A stretch of DNA of 64,000 nt from Flagellimonas nanhaiensis. GTDB taxonomy: Bacteria; Bacteroidota; Bacteroidia; Flavobacteriales; Flavobacteriaceae. Both the position numbers and the translations under genes were made by a program. Position 1 is the stretch's first letter, and every line of letters begins with the position of its first letter. The notes under the pieces are model-generated. The model was given only the letters and a program-made list of their open reading frames with translations. It made no database searches and was not told the DNA's origin. Positions 1 to 7,320 of this stretch are shown here, piece by piece. The stretch spans positions 806,001 through 870,000 of the forward strand of contig NZ_QTJX01000001.1 of NCBI RefSeq assembly GCF_003382275.1, in the 5' to 3' direction.

Positions 1-1
1 T

Positions 2-1306
2 ATCCAGATTATCAAAAAGCATTTTAAAACCTATGGTTTTCAGCCCATAGAGACTCCTTCTTTTGAAAATTTTGATACTCTTATGGGTAAATATGGAGAA
101 GAAGGTGATCGCTTGATTTTTAAGATTTTGAATTCTGGTGATTTTATTTCCAAGGTTGATGATGTAACCTACAGCTCCAAAAAATCAGGTTCGTTAACAC
201 CAAAGATTTCAGACAAAGCACTACGTTACGATCTTACTGTGCCCTTTGCCCGTTATGTGGTCATGCACCAGAATGAAATTGATTTTCCATTCAAACGATA
301 TCAAATTCAACCCGTTTGGCGAGCAGATAGACCCCAAAAAGGGCGTTTTCGCGAGTTTTATCAATGCGATGCTGACGTGGTCGGCGCCAACTCTTTATTG
401 CAAGAGGTAGAATTTGTGCAGCTGTATGATGCCGTTTTTACTGATTTGGGTTTGAAGGGAACCACTGTCAAAATCAACAACAGAAAGGTGCTTTCAGGTA
501 TTGCAGAAGTAATCGGGGCTAAACATCTTTTGATAGATTTTACGGTGGCGTTGGATAAGTTGGACAAAATTGGGGAAGAAAAAGTTAAGGCCGAGATGTT
601 GGAAAAGGGGATCTCCGAAAATGCCATTGCTAAAGCACAACCCTTATTTGGTATGTCCGGTTCAGCTTCAGAACAGTTGGGTCAGCTAAAGGATTTATTG
701 ACAGACTCGGAAATTGGATTGGAAGGAGTGGCAGAGCTGGAAGAAATTCTGAATACTATTGATACCATTGGCCTTCAATCTGCAAAGCTAGAGTTGGATG
801 TGACTTTGGCCAGGGGACTCAACTACTATACGGGTGCCATTTTTGAAGTAGCAGCACCTGATGGTGTAAAAATGGGCTCCATTGGGGGCGGGGGACGCTA
901 TGATGACCTTACAGGTATTTTTGGATTGAAAGATGTCAGCGGAGTGGGCATTTCCTTTGGACTGGACCGTATTTATTTGGTTTTAGAAGAATTGGATCTA
1001 TTTCCAAAAAGTTTAGACATTTCTTTGGATGTGTTATGCCTTAATTTTGGAGATAGAGAAGGTCTAGCATCGTTGAAATTGGTATCTGCACTGCGAAATT
1101 TAGGACTTCGGGCCGATTTGTACCCTACGGCAGCTAAGTTTCAAAAACAGCTGAAATACGCTAACAAAAGAGGAGTTCCCTATGTGATTCTATTGGGTGA
1201 AAAAGAACTTACCGAAGGTACTTTTGTAGTGAAAAACATGGAAACGGGAGACCAAAAAGCCTATACTTTGGAGAATGCTACAGAGTTTGCCGCTGAAATA
1301 AACTAA
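2..1306 (+). CDS. hisS: histidyl-tRNA synthetase, 5' end cut by window
   Basis: Class II aminoacyl-tRNA synthetase that charges tRNA-His with histidine in the cytoplasm. The reading frame is open from base 2, so the N-terminus lies outside the window and the ATG at 83 is internal. Visible family motifs are the motif 2 region (RYDLTVPFARY, then PVWRADRPQKGRFREF), the histidine-binding LARGLNYYTG segment, GGGGRYDDL, and motif 3 GVGISFGLDRI. The C-terminal anticodon-binding domain follows to the stop. It converges with the Nudix gene, and the two 3' ends overlap by 4 bases. Identification is secure; only the true start is unknown. Confidence 0.97.
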   Translation: MQIIKKHFKTYGFQPIETPSFENFDTLMGKYGEEGDRLIFKILNSGDFISKVDDVTYSSKKSGSLTPKISDKALRYDLTVPFARYVVMHQNEIDFPFKRYQIQPVWRADRPQKGRFREFYQCDADVVGANSLLQEVEFVQLYDAVFTDLGLKGTTVKINNRKVLSGIAEVIGAKHLLIDFTVALDKLDKIGEEKVKAEMLEKGISENAIAKAQPLFGMSGSASEQLGQLKDLLTDSEIGLEGVAELEEILNTIDTIGLQSAKLELDVTLARGLNYYTGAIFEVAAPDGVKMGSIGGGGRYDDLTGIFGLKDVSGVGISFGLDRIYLVLEELDLFPKSLDISLDVLCLNFGDREGLASLKLVSALRNLGLRADLYPTAAKFQKQLKYANKRGVPYVILLGEKELTEGTFVVKNMETGDQKAYTLENATEFAAEIN

Positions 1307-1851
1307 AGACGTTTTTTGATTTCCTGGATAATAGACTTGTAATAGTCCGTCCCGTGAGGAACATATTTGGCACTATATACCAAATCCAAGGTCTCCTCAG
1401 CAAACTGACGGACAGCAATCAAGCCCAAGGCTTCAACCTCACTTTCCTGTTTGGTTAAATCATGCAGAGGAACATGTAATTCGGATAGAAACACGTGGTG
1501 GAATTCAGCATCGGTAAAATTGTTGGAAATCTTATGGATTTCTTTGAATGTTCCAATTCGCTCCAAGTCATCTTCGGTAATGTCCAACCCTATTTCCTCC
1601 TCGACTTCCCGTACAGCAGCAGTTTCGATTTTCTCTCCAGAAGAAACATGGCCAGCAACCGACACGTCCCAAAGTAGGGGATGGGTAGCTTTATCTTTTC
1701 CGCGTTGTTGAATCAGTATTTCACCTTGTTCAGTATAAAACCAAACATGCACAGTGGGATGAAAAAGCCCTTTGCGGTGCGCTTCCGATTTTAAACAGAA
1801 CTCTCCAGTGGGTTTTCCGTTTTCGTCCAGAATGTCCACCAGTTCATCCAT
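1303..1851 (-). CDS. Nudix hydrolase
   Basis: Hydrolase of nucleoside diphosphates linked to another moiety; the substrate cannot be read from the sequence. The canonical Nudix box G-x5-E-x7-R-E-V-E-E-E-I-G-L is complete (GHVSSGEK followed by REVEEEIGL), so the metal-binding glutamates are present. The overall form (DILDENGKPTGE near the N-terminus, then HPTVHVWFY) resembles Nudix proteins often annotated as isopentenyl-diphosphate isomerase-like. I prefer the ATG at 1851 because the upstream in-frame ATG at 1875 lies inside an interspersed palindromic repeat and adds only eight residues. The next gene upstream on the strand is a peptidase behind that repeat, so it is probably transcribed alone. 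Confidence 0.88.
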   Translation of the reverse strand: MDELVDILDENGKPTGEFCLKSEAHRKGLFHPTVHVWFYTEQGEILIQQRGKDKATHPLLWDVSVAGHVSSGEKIETAAVREVEEEIGLDITEDDLERIGTFKEIHKISNNFTDAEFHHVFLSELHVPLHDLTKQESEVEALGLIAVRQFAEETLDLVYSAKYVPHGTDYYKSIIQEIKKRL

Positions 1852-1869
1852 TGCTTTGAATAATTGATA

Positions 1870-1950
1870 TGTCATTTCGAGTGAACACGAGAAATCTGAA
1901 TCTACTTTCCGAGCTCTTTTTAAGGTTTCTCACATGCGTTCGAAATGACA
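1870..1950. repeat. intergenic palindromic repeat, copy 1
   Basis: Two inverted arms, TGTCATTTCGA at 1870-1880 continuing to GAGAAATCT, and TTCGAAATGACA ending at 1950 preceded by GGTTTCTCAC. They can fold into a long imperfect hairpin. The same arm type occurs at 36005-36091. Repeats of this TGTCATTTCGA...GAGAAATC kind are scattered between genes in many Bacteroidota genomes (from memory). It separates the Nudix gene from the M42 peptidase gene and may act as a transcript end or as a REP-like non-autonomous element. Confidence 0.75.
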
Positions 1951-1959
1951 TTAGTCTCG

Positions 1960-3048
1960 TTAATCAAAATAGCTAAAAGTCTCTCCCTCCTTAATGGTCA
2001 ACAAGGTTTCGTAAATCAACCTGATTACGTTTTCAACATCATCGCGGTGAACGGTTTCCACAGTGGTGTGCATGTACCGTAGCGGTAGCGAAATCAGTGC
2101 AGAAGCCACACCTCCGTTGCTATATGCGAAGGCATCGGTATCCGTTCCGGTAAATCGTGAAGAAGCTTGCCTTTGGAAAGGAATTTTTTTGGCTTCGGCG
2201 GTTTCAATAATACGTTCCCGTAGTTTTTGTTGCACCGCAGGTGCATAGGAAATTACCGGCCCTTTACCCATGGAACAATCTCCCTGGGTCTTTTTTTCTA
2301 TCATTGGGGTAGTGGTGTCGTGCGTTACATCCGTAACTATGGCCACATTAGGCTTGATGGTTTCCGTAATCATTTCAGCCCCTCTCAATCCAATTTCTTC
2401 TTGTACCGAATTGGTAATATACAGCCCGAAGGGCAGTTTTTTACCATTTTCATGGAGCAATCGGGCTACTTCTGCAATCATAAAGCCACCCGCGCGGTTA
2501 TCCAGGGCACGACAAACAAATTTGTCCTTGTTCAAAACTTGAAACTCGTCCGGGTATGTGATTACACAGCCTACATGTACGCCCATCTTCTCAACTTCGG
2601 CTTTGTCCTTGGCCCCTATATCTATAAAGATATTTTCAAGCTTTGGAGGTTCTTCCTTGGCTCGGTTTCTGGTATGGATGGCGGGCCATCCAAAAACACC
2701 CTTGACAATTCCCTTCTTAGTATGGATATTTACCCATTTGGATGGTGCGATTTGATGGTCGCTCCCCCCATTTCTGATGACATATAAAAGGCCGTTATCC
2801 GTAATGTAGTTCACATACCAGGAAATCTCATCAGAATGTCCTTCAATGACAACCTTGTATTTCGCCTTTGGGTTGATAACCGCAACAGCGGTACCATAGG
2901 TATCTGTAATAAAATCATCTGCATAAGGCCTGATGTAGTCCATCCAAATCTTTTGTCCTTCCCATTCATAGCCGGTAGGAGAGGCATTGTTCAAGTATTT
3001 TTCAAAAAATTTGAGTGACTTTGCGTTGATGATTTTTGATGCTGCCAT
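1960..3048 (-). CDS. M42 family metallo-aminopeptidase
   Basis: Di-metal aminopeptidase of the M42 (PepA/FrvX/tetrahedral aminopeptidase) family that trims N-terminal residues from peptides in the cytoplasm; no signal peptide is seen. The 362 residues match the family length. Expected metal and catalytic positions are present in order: His in EGHSDEI (about residue 70), Asp in RALDNRAGG (about 180), the Glu pair in VQEEIGLRG (about 215), Asp in VTDVTHD (about 240), and His in RYMHTTVE (near 330). A -7-like box (TATGTTTG, minus strand) lies at 3066-3073, giving a short leader before the ATG at 3048. It is divergent from the DUF4294 gene. Confidence 0.93.
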   Translation of the reverse strand: MAASKIINAKSLKFFEKYLNNASPTGYEWEGQKIWMDYIRPYADDFITDTYGTAVAVINPKAKYKVVIEGHSDEISWYVNYITDNGLLYVIRNGGSDHQIAPSKWVNIHTKKGIVKGVFGWPAIHTRNRAKEEPPKLENIFIDIGAKDKAEVEKMGVHVGCVITYPDEFQVLNKDKFVCRALDNRAGGFMIAEVARLLHENGKKLPFGLYITNSVQEEIGLRGAEMITETIKPNVAIVTDVTHDTTTPMIEKKTQGDCSMGKGPVISYAPAVQQKLRERIIETAEAKKIPFQRQASSRFTGTDTDAFAYSNGGVASALISLPLRYMHTTVETVHRDDVENVIRLIYETLLTIKEGETFSYFD

Positions 3049-3150
3049 GTGTTTTATTTAGTCCACAAACATAACAATATTCACTTTTATTTAATAGCCA
3101 AATCTTACCTTTATCCTTAATTTTGGCAGGACTTTTGAGAATTTAACCGC

Positions 3151-3858
3151 ATGCTTCGCTATAGTGTTTCCATAGTTTTTTTACTGTTTCATACACTTGG
3201 ATTTTCCCAAACTATGGAAAACGATTCCCTTTCGGTTGAAAAGGACTCCGTTGCGGACTATTGGGTTAGGTTTGAGGGTGATTCCATTTTATACAGTTCG
3301 ATTGAATTGGACGAGGTCTATCTTTTCGGTAAACTTGAATTTGCCAACAAAAAAGAAAAGCTCAGGTATTACATTTTGCGGAGAAAGACCTTAAAAGTGT
3401 ATCCCTATGCTAAAATGGCAGCGGAAAGATTGGTAGAACTGACCGATAGTCTGCAGCATATCAAGAAAAAGAGACACCGAAAAAAGTACACCAAAAAAGT
3501 ACAGAAATACATAGAAGAAGAATTCTCTGCAGAACTCAAAAAACTGACTCGTACCGAAGGTCAGATATTGGTTAAATTAATATATAGGCAGACAGGCAAA
3601 ACTGCCTTTGATTTGGTAAAGGAGCTCCGGAGCGGTTGGCGTGCCTTTTGGTACAACACCACGGCCAAGGCTTTTAAAATCAATATTAAAGAGGAATTTC
3701 ATCCAGAGTCCATCCATGAAGATTACTTAATAGAGGATATTTTACAACGTGCGTTTGCATCCAATAGATTGGAGCGACAGAAATCCGTTTTGGATTATGA
3801 CTACGCGCAACTGAGTAACAAATGGAAAAACGGTACTGCTGAAAACAAGAAGAATTAA
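3151..3858 (+). CDS. DUF4294 family exported protein
   Basis: Conserved Bacteroidota protein of unknown function, 235 residues. The first 20 residues form a signal peptide (hydrophobic core ending at F-S-Q), so it is probably periplasmic. The body has the pattern I associate with DUF4294: a basic stretch around LKVYPYAKMAAERLVEL, a Lys/Arg-rich segment (KKKRHRKKYTKKVQKY), and a conserved VKLIYRQTGKTAFDLVKEL block. A TAATTTTG -7 box at 3118-3125 gives a leader of about 20 bases. The gene is convergent with, and overlaps by 4 bases, the small membrane protein gene that follows. The family assignment is from recognition; no function is claimed. Confidence 0.8.
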   Translation: MLRYSVSIVFLLFHTLGFSQTMENDSLSVEKDSVADYWVRFEGDSILYSSIELDEVYLFGKLEFANKKEKLRYYILRRKTLKVYPYAKMAAERLVELTDSLQHIKKKRHRKKYTKKVQKYIEEEFSAELKKLTRTEGQILVKLIYRQTGKTAFDLVKELRSGWRAFWYNTTAKAFKINIKEEFHPESIHEDYLIEDILQRAFASNRLERQKSVLDYDYAQLSNKWKNGTAENKKN

Positions 3859-4091
3859 TTCTTTTTCTTTTTCCCGAAAACGGCATCCATGACAATATTT
3901 ACGGAACGAAAACCTAAATATATCGCCAATGCCGCAATCAGCAGACCTAGGATCAAAACAGGATAGAACAATATGTTGTCCTCGTTTTTGAAAGCTTCAT
4001 AGATCAAAAAGGGGCCCATAAACATGGCCAACACCGTAAATCCGAAGGATTTTAAACCTTTGACCAAAAGTTCCTTGTCGGTTCGCTTCAT
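3855..4091 (-). CDS. small two-helix membrane protein (DUF6095-like)
   Basis: A 78-residue protein with two predicted transmembrane helices (about residues 13-31 and 40-60) and a Lys-rich tail GKKKKN. Short proteins of this layout next to M42 peptidase genes are common in Flavobacteriia, and I believe they are called DUF6095. The role is unknown. The 3' end overlaps the DUF4294 gene tail to tail, and the 5' end is divergent from the GntP permease. The ATG at 4091 follows a region without obvious Shine-Dalgarno sequence, as is normal here. Confidence 0.7.
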   Translation of the reverse strand: MKRTDKELLVKGLKSFGFTVLAMFMGPFLIYEAFKNEDNILFYPVLILGLLIAALAIYLGFRSVNIVMDAVFGKKKKN

Positions 4092-4147
4092 AGGACCAAA
4101 GTAGGAATATTAGCTTATATTTAATGCTTATCATACAAAATTTAAGC

Positions 4148-5470
4148 ATGGAAATACTTGTTTTGGCCGTAGTTGTCCTTTTTATCATTATAGCCACGGT
4201 TAAATTCAAGATGCACCCAATTTTTTCCCTGACCTTGGCTGCTGTTGCCTCTGGATTTATGTTGGGGCTCTCTCCAAAGGAAATTATGTCGACTATTGGC
4301 GAGGGCTTTGGAAAAACACTATCTGGAATAGGTTTGGTAATTGCTTTTGGGACAGTAATCGGCATTTATTTGGAAAAGACTGGGAGTACACAGGTTTTAG
4401 CCAATAGCATTTTAAAGCTCATTGGATTGAAACGATCTCCCTTGGCGATTAATTTGGCCGGATACGTCATCTCAATCCCGGTGTTTTGCGATTCAGGGTT
4501 TATTATACTTTCGTCATTGAACAAAGCCATAAGTAAAAGGACAGGGATTCCGTTGTTGGTCTTTGCCATTTCATTGGCAACGGGATTGTATGCGGCCCAT
4601 GTATTTGTACCTCCAACTCCGGGACCATTGGCAGCTGCAGCAATTCTGGAAGCTGACTTGGGTTTAGTACTATTGTTGGGTTTGGCGGTATCGATTCCGG
4701 TATCTTTAACGGGTTACTTTTGGGCCAGGGTCATTGGCAAATCCCTAGTGGAGGAAAAGGCGTCAACAGAAGAGACTTTGGAAAGGGAGGAAGTGGGAAC
4801 TTCAATAACACCAGTTCAAGCTTTTTTACCGCTCTTGGTTCCTATAGTGCTTATTGCCATGAAATCTGTAGTGAATTACCCGACCTTTCCTTTAGGAAAA
4901 ACGTGGGCTTTTCATTTTTTTGATTTTCTAGGAAACCCAATCATTGCGTTACTGATCGGAGTGTTTTTTGCATTTATGCTCGGCAGGAAAACCCCAAGCA
5001 AAGAAAAAGAAGGCTGGGTGGCAGAAGCATTTAAACAAGCTGGTTCCATTGTGTTGATTACAGGGGCGGGCGGAGCTTTTGGCGCCATTTTAAGAACCAT
5101 TGATATTGCCTCATTGATCAACTTGGAATCAAGTTCTGGAATAGGAGGGCTTTTGATTGCTTTTGTAATCGCGTCGGTCCTAAAAACAGCTCAAGGCTCG
5201 TCTACTGTTGCCATTATTACTACCTCAGCAATTATTGCCCCATTGTTGGAAACCTTTGGATTATTATCGATTACTGATAAGGCATTGGCGGTCCTTTCGG
5301 TTGGTGCAGGAGCCATGACCGTGTCCCACATTAATGACAGTTATTTCTGGGTGGTTTCCCAATTTTCAAATATGAACGTGAAAACTTCTCTACGAGGGCA
5401 TACTCTGGGCACCTTACTTCAGGGTGTTGTAGGAATTTCTATAATTCTATTGCTGTACTTAATATTATAG
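4148..5470 (+). CDS. GntP family permease (gluconate:H+ symporter type)
   Basis: Inner-membrane secondary transporter of the GntP family, whose characterised members take up gluconate, related sugar acids or D-serine with protons. About 440 residues with many hydrophobic helices match the family. Recognisable segments are the early VKFKMHPIFSLTLAA, SIPVFCDSGFIIL, the PPTPGPLAAA loop, AQGSSTVAIITTSAI and VSHINDSYFWVV near the end. I chose ATG 4148 (MEILVLAVV) because a -7-like TATATTTA sits just before the upstream ATG at 4124, which would then be outside or at the edge of the transcript. The substrate is not determined here; a gluconokinase gene sits at 50.4 kb but is not linked. Confidence 0.9.
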   Translation: MEILVLAVVVLFIIIATVKFKMHPIFSLTLAAVASGFMLGLSPKEIMSTIGEGFGKTLSGIGLVIAFGTVIGIYLEKTGSTQVLANSILKLIGLKRSPLAINLAGYVISIPVFCDSGFIILSSLNKAISKRTGIPLLVFAISLATGLYAAHVFVPPTPGPLAAAAILEADLGLVLLLGLAVSIPVSLTGYFWARVIGKSLVEEKASTEETLEREEVGTSITPVQAFLPLLVPIVLIAMKSVVNYPTFPLGKTWAFHFFDFLGNPIIALLIGVFFAFMLGRKTPSKEKEGWVAEAFKQAGSIVLITGAGGAFGAILRTIDIASLINLESSSGIGGLLIAFVIASVLKTAQGSSTVAIITTSAIIAPLLETFGLLSITDKALAVLSVGAGAMTVSHINDSYFWVVSQFSNMNVKTSLRGHTLGTLLQGVVGISIILLLYLIL

Positions 5471-5479
5471 AGAATCAAG

Positions 5480-6409
5480 TCATTCAATAACCACTGTACT
5501 GGTGAATTCTTGTACCACGGCAAAATAGCCTAGCGCAAAGCTATTGGGCCTTTCCACATTATCAAAAATATTGATGTTGTCCAGCCCAGTAACATCAAAA
5601 ACGTTACCCCGAACAGTAGCTGAAGGTGTTTCAAAGACACCGCCAGTGTTTTCAGTTTGTTCAACAAGTAAATCTATATAATTAAAAAATTGCTGGTCAG
5701 CACCAAGAATACTGACTTCCAATTCTTCACCGACCATTAAATCACGTTCCAAAAAGTAAGAGAATCCAAATTCTTGACCATCTATAAACTCATCATCCAA
5801 TGCGAGAAATTCACCACCACCAAAGTCAAACACATAATGGTTTTTCTCCTCGGGAATATCGGTAATGGTTATTTGCAATTCGGTATCATTATCATCGAAT
5901 AAAGTTTCATCTCCCTGTTGTAGGTCATCAATGGGCACAGCAGGGGAGTAATTGGTTTCCGCTGCATACCTTTTCCCTTTGTGCTCAATAACGAGAAAAA
6001 AGACCGTATTTGGATTCAAAAATTCTGTTCTGATCCTTTCATCTACCAAGCCCACAGTATCTGGTTCATATATTCCAGTACCTGGCTCAAATTCTTTAAG
6101 AATTGAAGTGCCAAAACTCATGCTGAAAGGATCATCGGGGTCCCGCTCTCCAACAAGGATTACTGCACTTTCTAACTGTGCAATGGTTGGTTCGCTAAAA
6201 AAGTCAGTGGTTTCAGTAACTTTTATCTTTATCGGAAGGAATTCCTGTGTGGTATCAACACGAACAATACCATTAATGATAAGTTTTGTATCTGTTGGGG
6301 GTAAGTCTACATCTACTACGTCTTCGCAGGACAGACAGCAAAAGAAAAGACCTAGTATTGTTGTTATTTTGAATCCAATACTTGGGTTTAGCTGTCTAAA
6401 AGCGTCCAT
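5480..6409 (-). CDS. DUF4249 family lipoprotein, copy 2
   Basis: Exported protein of the DUF4249 family, usually encoded beside TonB-dependent receptors in Bacteroidota; its exact role is unknown. The N-terminus has a hydrophobic segment ending in a lipobox-like LSC (about residue 28) followed by EDVVDVDLP, typical of the family. The 309-residue product is clearly homologous to the protein encoded just upstream (shared EDV-VDLP start, FDFG-GFLALDD, EVSILGAD, FNY, TVRGN-FDVTGLDN, ALGYFAV and a terminal VVIE). It starts 4 bases after that gene, so the two are co-transcribed with the receptor. The 3' end faces the GntP permease. Confidence 0.88.
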   Translation of the reverse strand: MDAFRQLNPSIGFKITTILGLFFCCLSCEDVVDVDLPPTDTKLIINGIVRVDTTQEFLPIKIKVTETTDFFSEPTIAQLESAVILVGERDPDDPFSMSFGTSILKEFEPGTGIYEPDTVGLVDERIRTEFLNPNTVFFLVIEHKGKRYAAETNYSPAVPIDDLQQGDETLFDDNDTELQITITDIPEEKNHYVFDFGGGEFLALDDEFIDGQEFGFSYFLERDLMVGEELEVSILGADQQFFNYIDLLVEQTENTGGVFETPSATVRGNVFDVTGLDNINIFDNVERPNSFALGYFAVVQEFTSTVVIE

Positions 6410-6413
6410 TGTG

Positions 6414-7316
6414 CTATTCTATAACTATGGTTTGCTTAAATTCTTGAATAACCGCAAAATACCCTAATGCAAACTCATCAGGTCTATTGGCATTGTCAAA
6501 AATATTGGTGTTGTCCAACCCGGTCACGTCGAAGATATTTCCTCTAACCGTGGTTACTGGAGTGTCAAATACACCACCATCATCTTCAGTCTGTTCAATT
6601 AGTAGGCTCATATAGTTGAAAAACTCTTGATCTGCACCCAAAATGCTAACTTCAGCTTCATCTCTGGTTTTCATATTGGCATCGTAGAAGTAGGAGAATT
6701 CAAATTGTTGGCCATCAAAGAATTGATCATCCAATGTGAGAAAGTTTCCAAAATCAAAATCGAAAACATAATAATCGGTTTGGTCGGGCGTATCGGTAAA
6801 CGTTACGATGATTTCGGTATCATCATCACTAAACAAAGTGTTTGTACCCTGTTCAAGACTTTCAATGGGCACAGTGAACTGGAATGATGTGCTTGCGAAA
6901 TACCTTCTATTTTTATGGGTAAGGAATAACTGGAAGATCATTCCTGGTCGTAAAGAGCTCGTCCGTATTCTTTGGTCAGCATCAAAAGTTGGATCAGGAA
7001 TGTATATACCGCTTCCAGGCTCTGATTCTGCTAATGAAGAGAAGCCAGGTGGGTCCTGAATTATGTCCGGGGAACCTTCAAGTGGCATACCGTATCTGAT
7101 TAAGGCACTTTCAAGACTTGTTACTGTATTTTCTTCAAAAAAATTGCTTGCTTCAGTAACCTTGACTTCAACAGGAACGAATTCCTCATTCAGGTCAACC
7201 CTAAAAATAGCATTAACAATGAGCCTTGGTTCAACTTCTGGTAAATCAACCTCAATAACATCCTCGCAAGACAATACCAAAAACCCCAAAACCGAAACCA
7301 AAATTGCCTTTTTCAT
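6414..7316 (-). CDS. DUF4249 family lipoprotein, copy 1
   Basis: Paralogue of the following gene, 300 residues, with a signal peptide and lipobox LSC at about residue 17 followed by EDVIEVDLPEVEPRL. It belongs to DUF4249, a Bacteroidota-specific family of predicted surface or outer-membrane lipoproteins. Its start is 5 bases downstream of the TonB receptor stop, so receptor, copy 1 and copy 2 form one transcription unit. By analogy with SusC/SusD-like pairs it may help the receptor capture its ligand, but that is inference. The ligand is not identifiable. Confidence 0.88.
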   Translation of the reverse strand: MKKAILVSVLGFLVLSCEDVIEVDLPEVEPRLIVNAIFRVDLNEEFVPVEVKVTEASNFFEENTVTSLESALIRYGMPLEGSPDIIQDPPGFSSLAESEPGSGIYIPDPTFDADQRIRTSSLRPGMIFQLFLTHKNRRYFASTSFQFTVPIESLEQGTNTLFSDDDTEIIVTFTDTPDQTDYYVFDFDFGNFLTLDDQFFDGQQFEFSYFYDANMKTRDEAEVSILGADQEFFNYMSLLIEQTEDDGGVFDTPVTTVRGNIFDVTGLDNTNIFDNANRPDEFALGYFAVIQEFKQTIVIE

Positions 7317-7320
7317 AGCT

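Noticed and set aside
2227..2787. Long open frame opposite the M42 peptidase gene
   Set aside because: It lies fully antisense to a secure gene, and its translation shows no family motif.
4148..5470. Gluconate-specific name for the first GntP permease, based on gntK in the same window
   Set aside because: gntK is 46 kb away and not co-transcribed; GntP members also carry other acids and D-serine.
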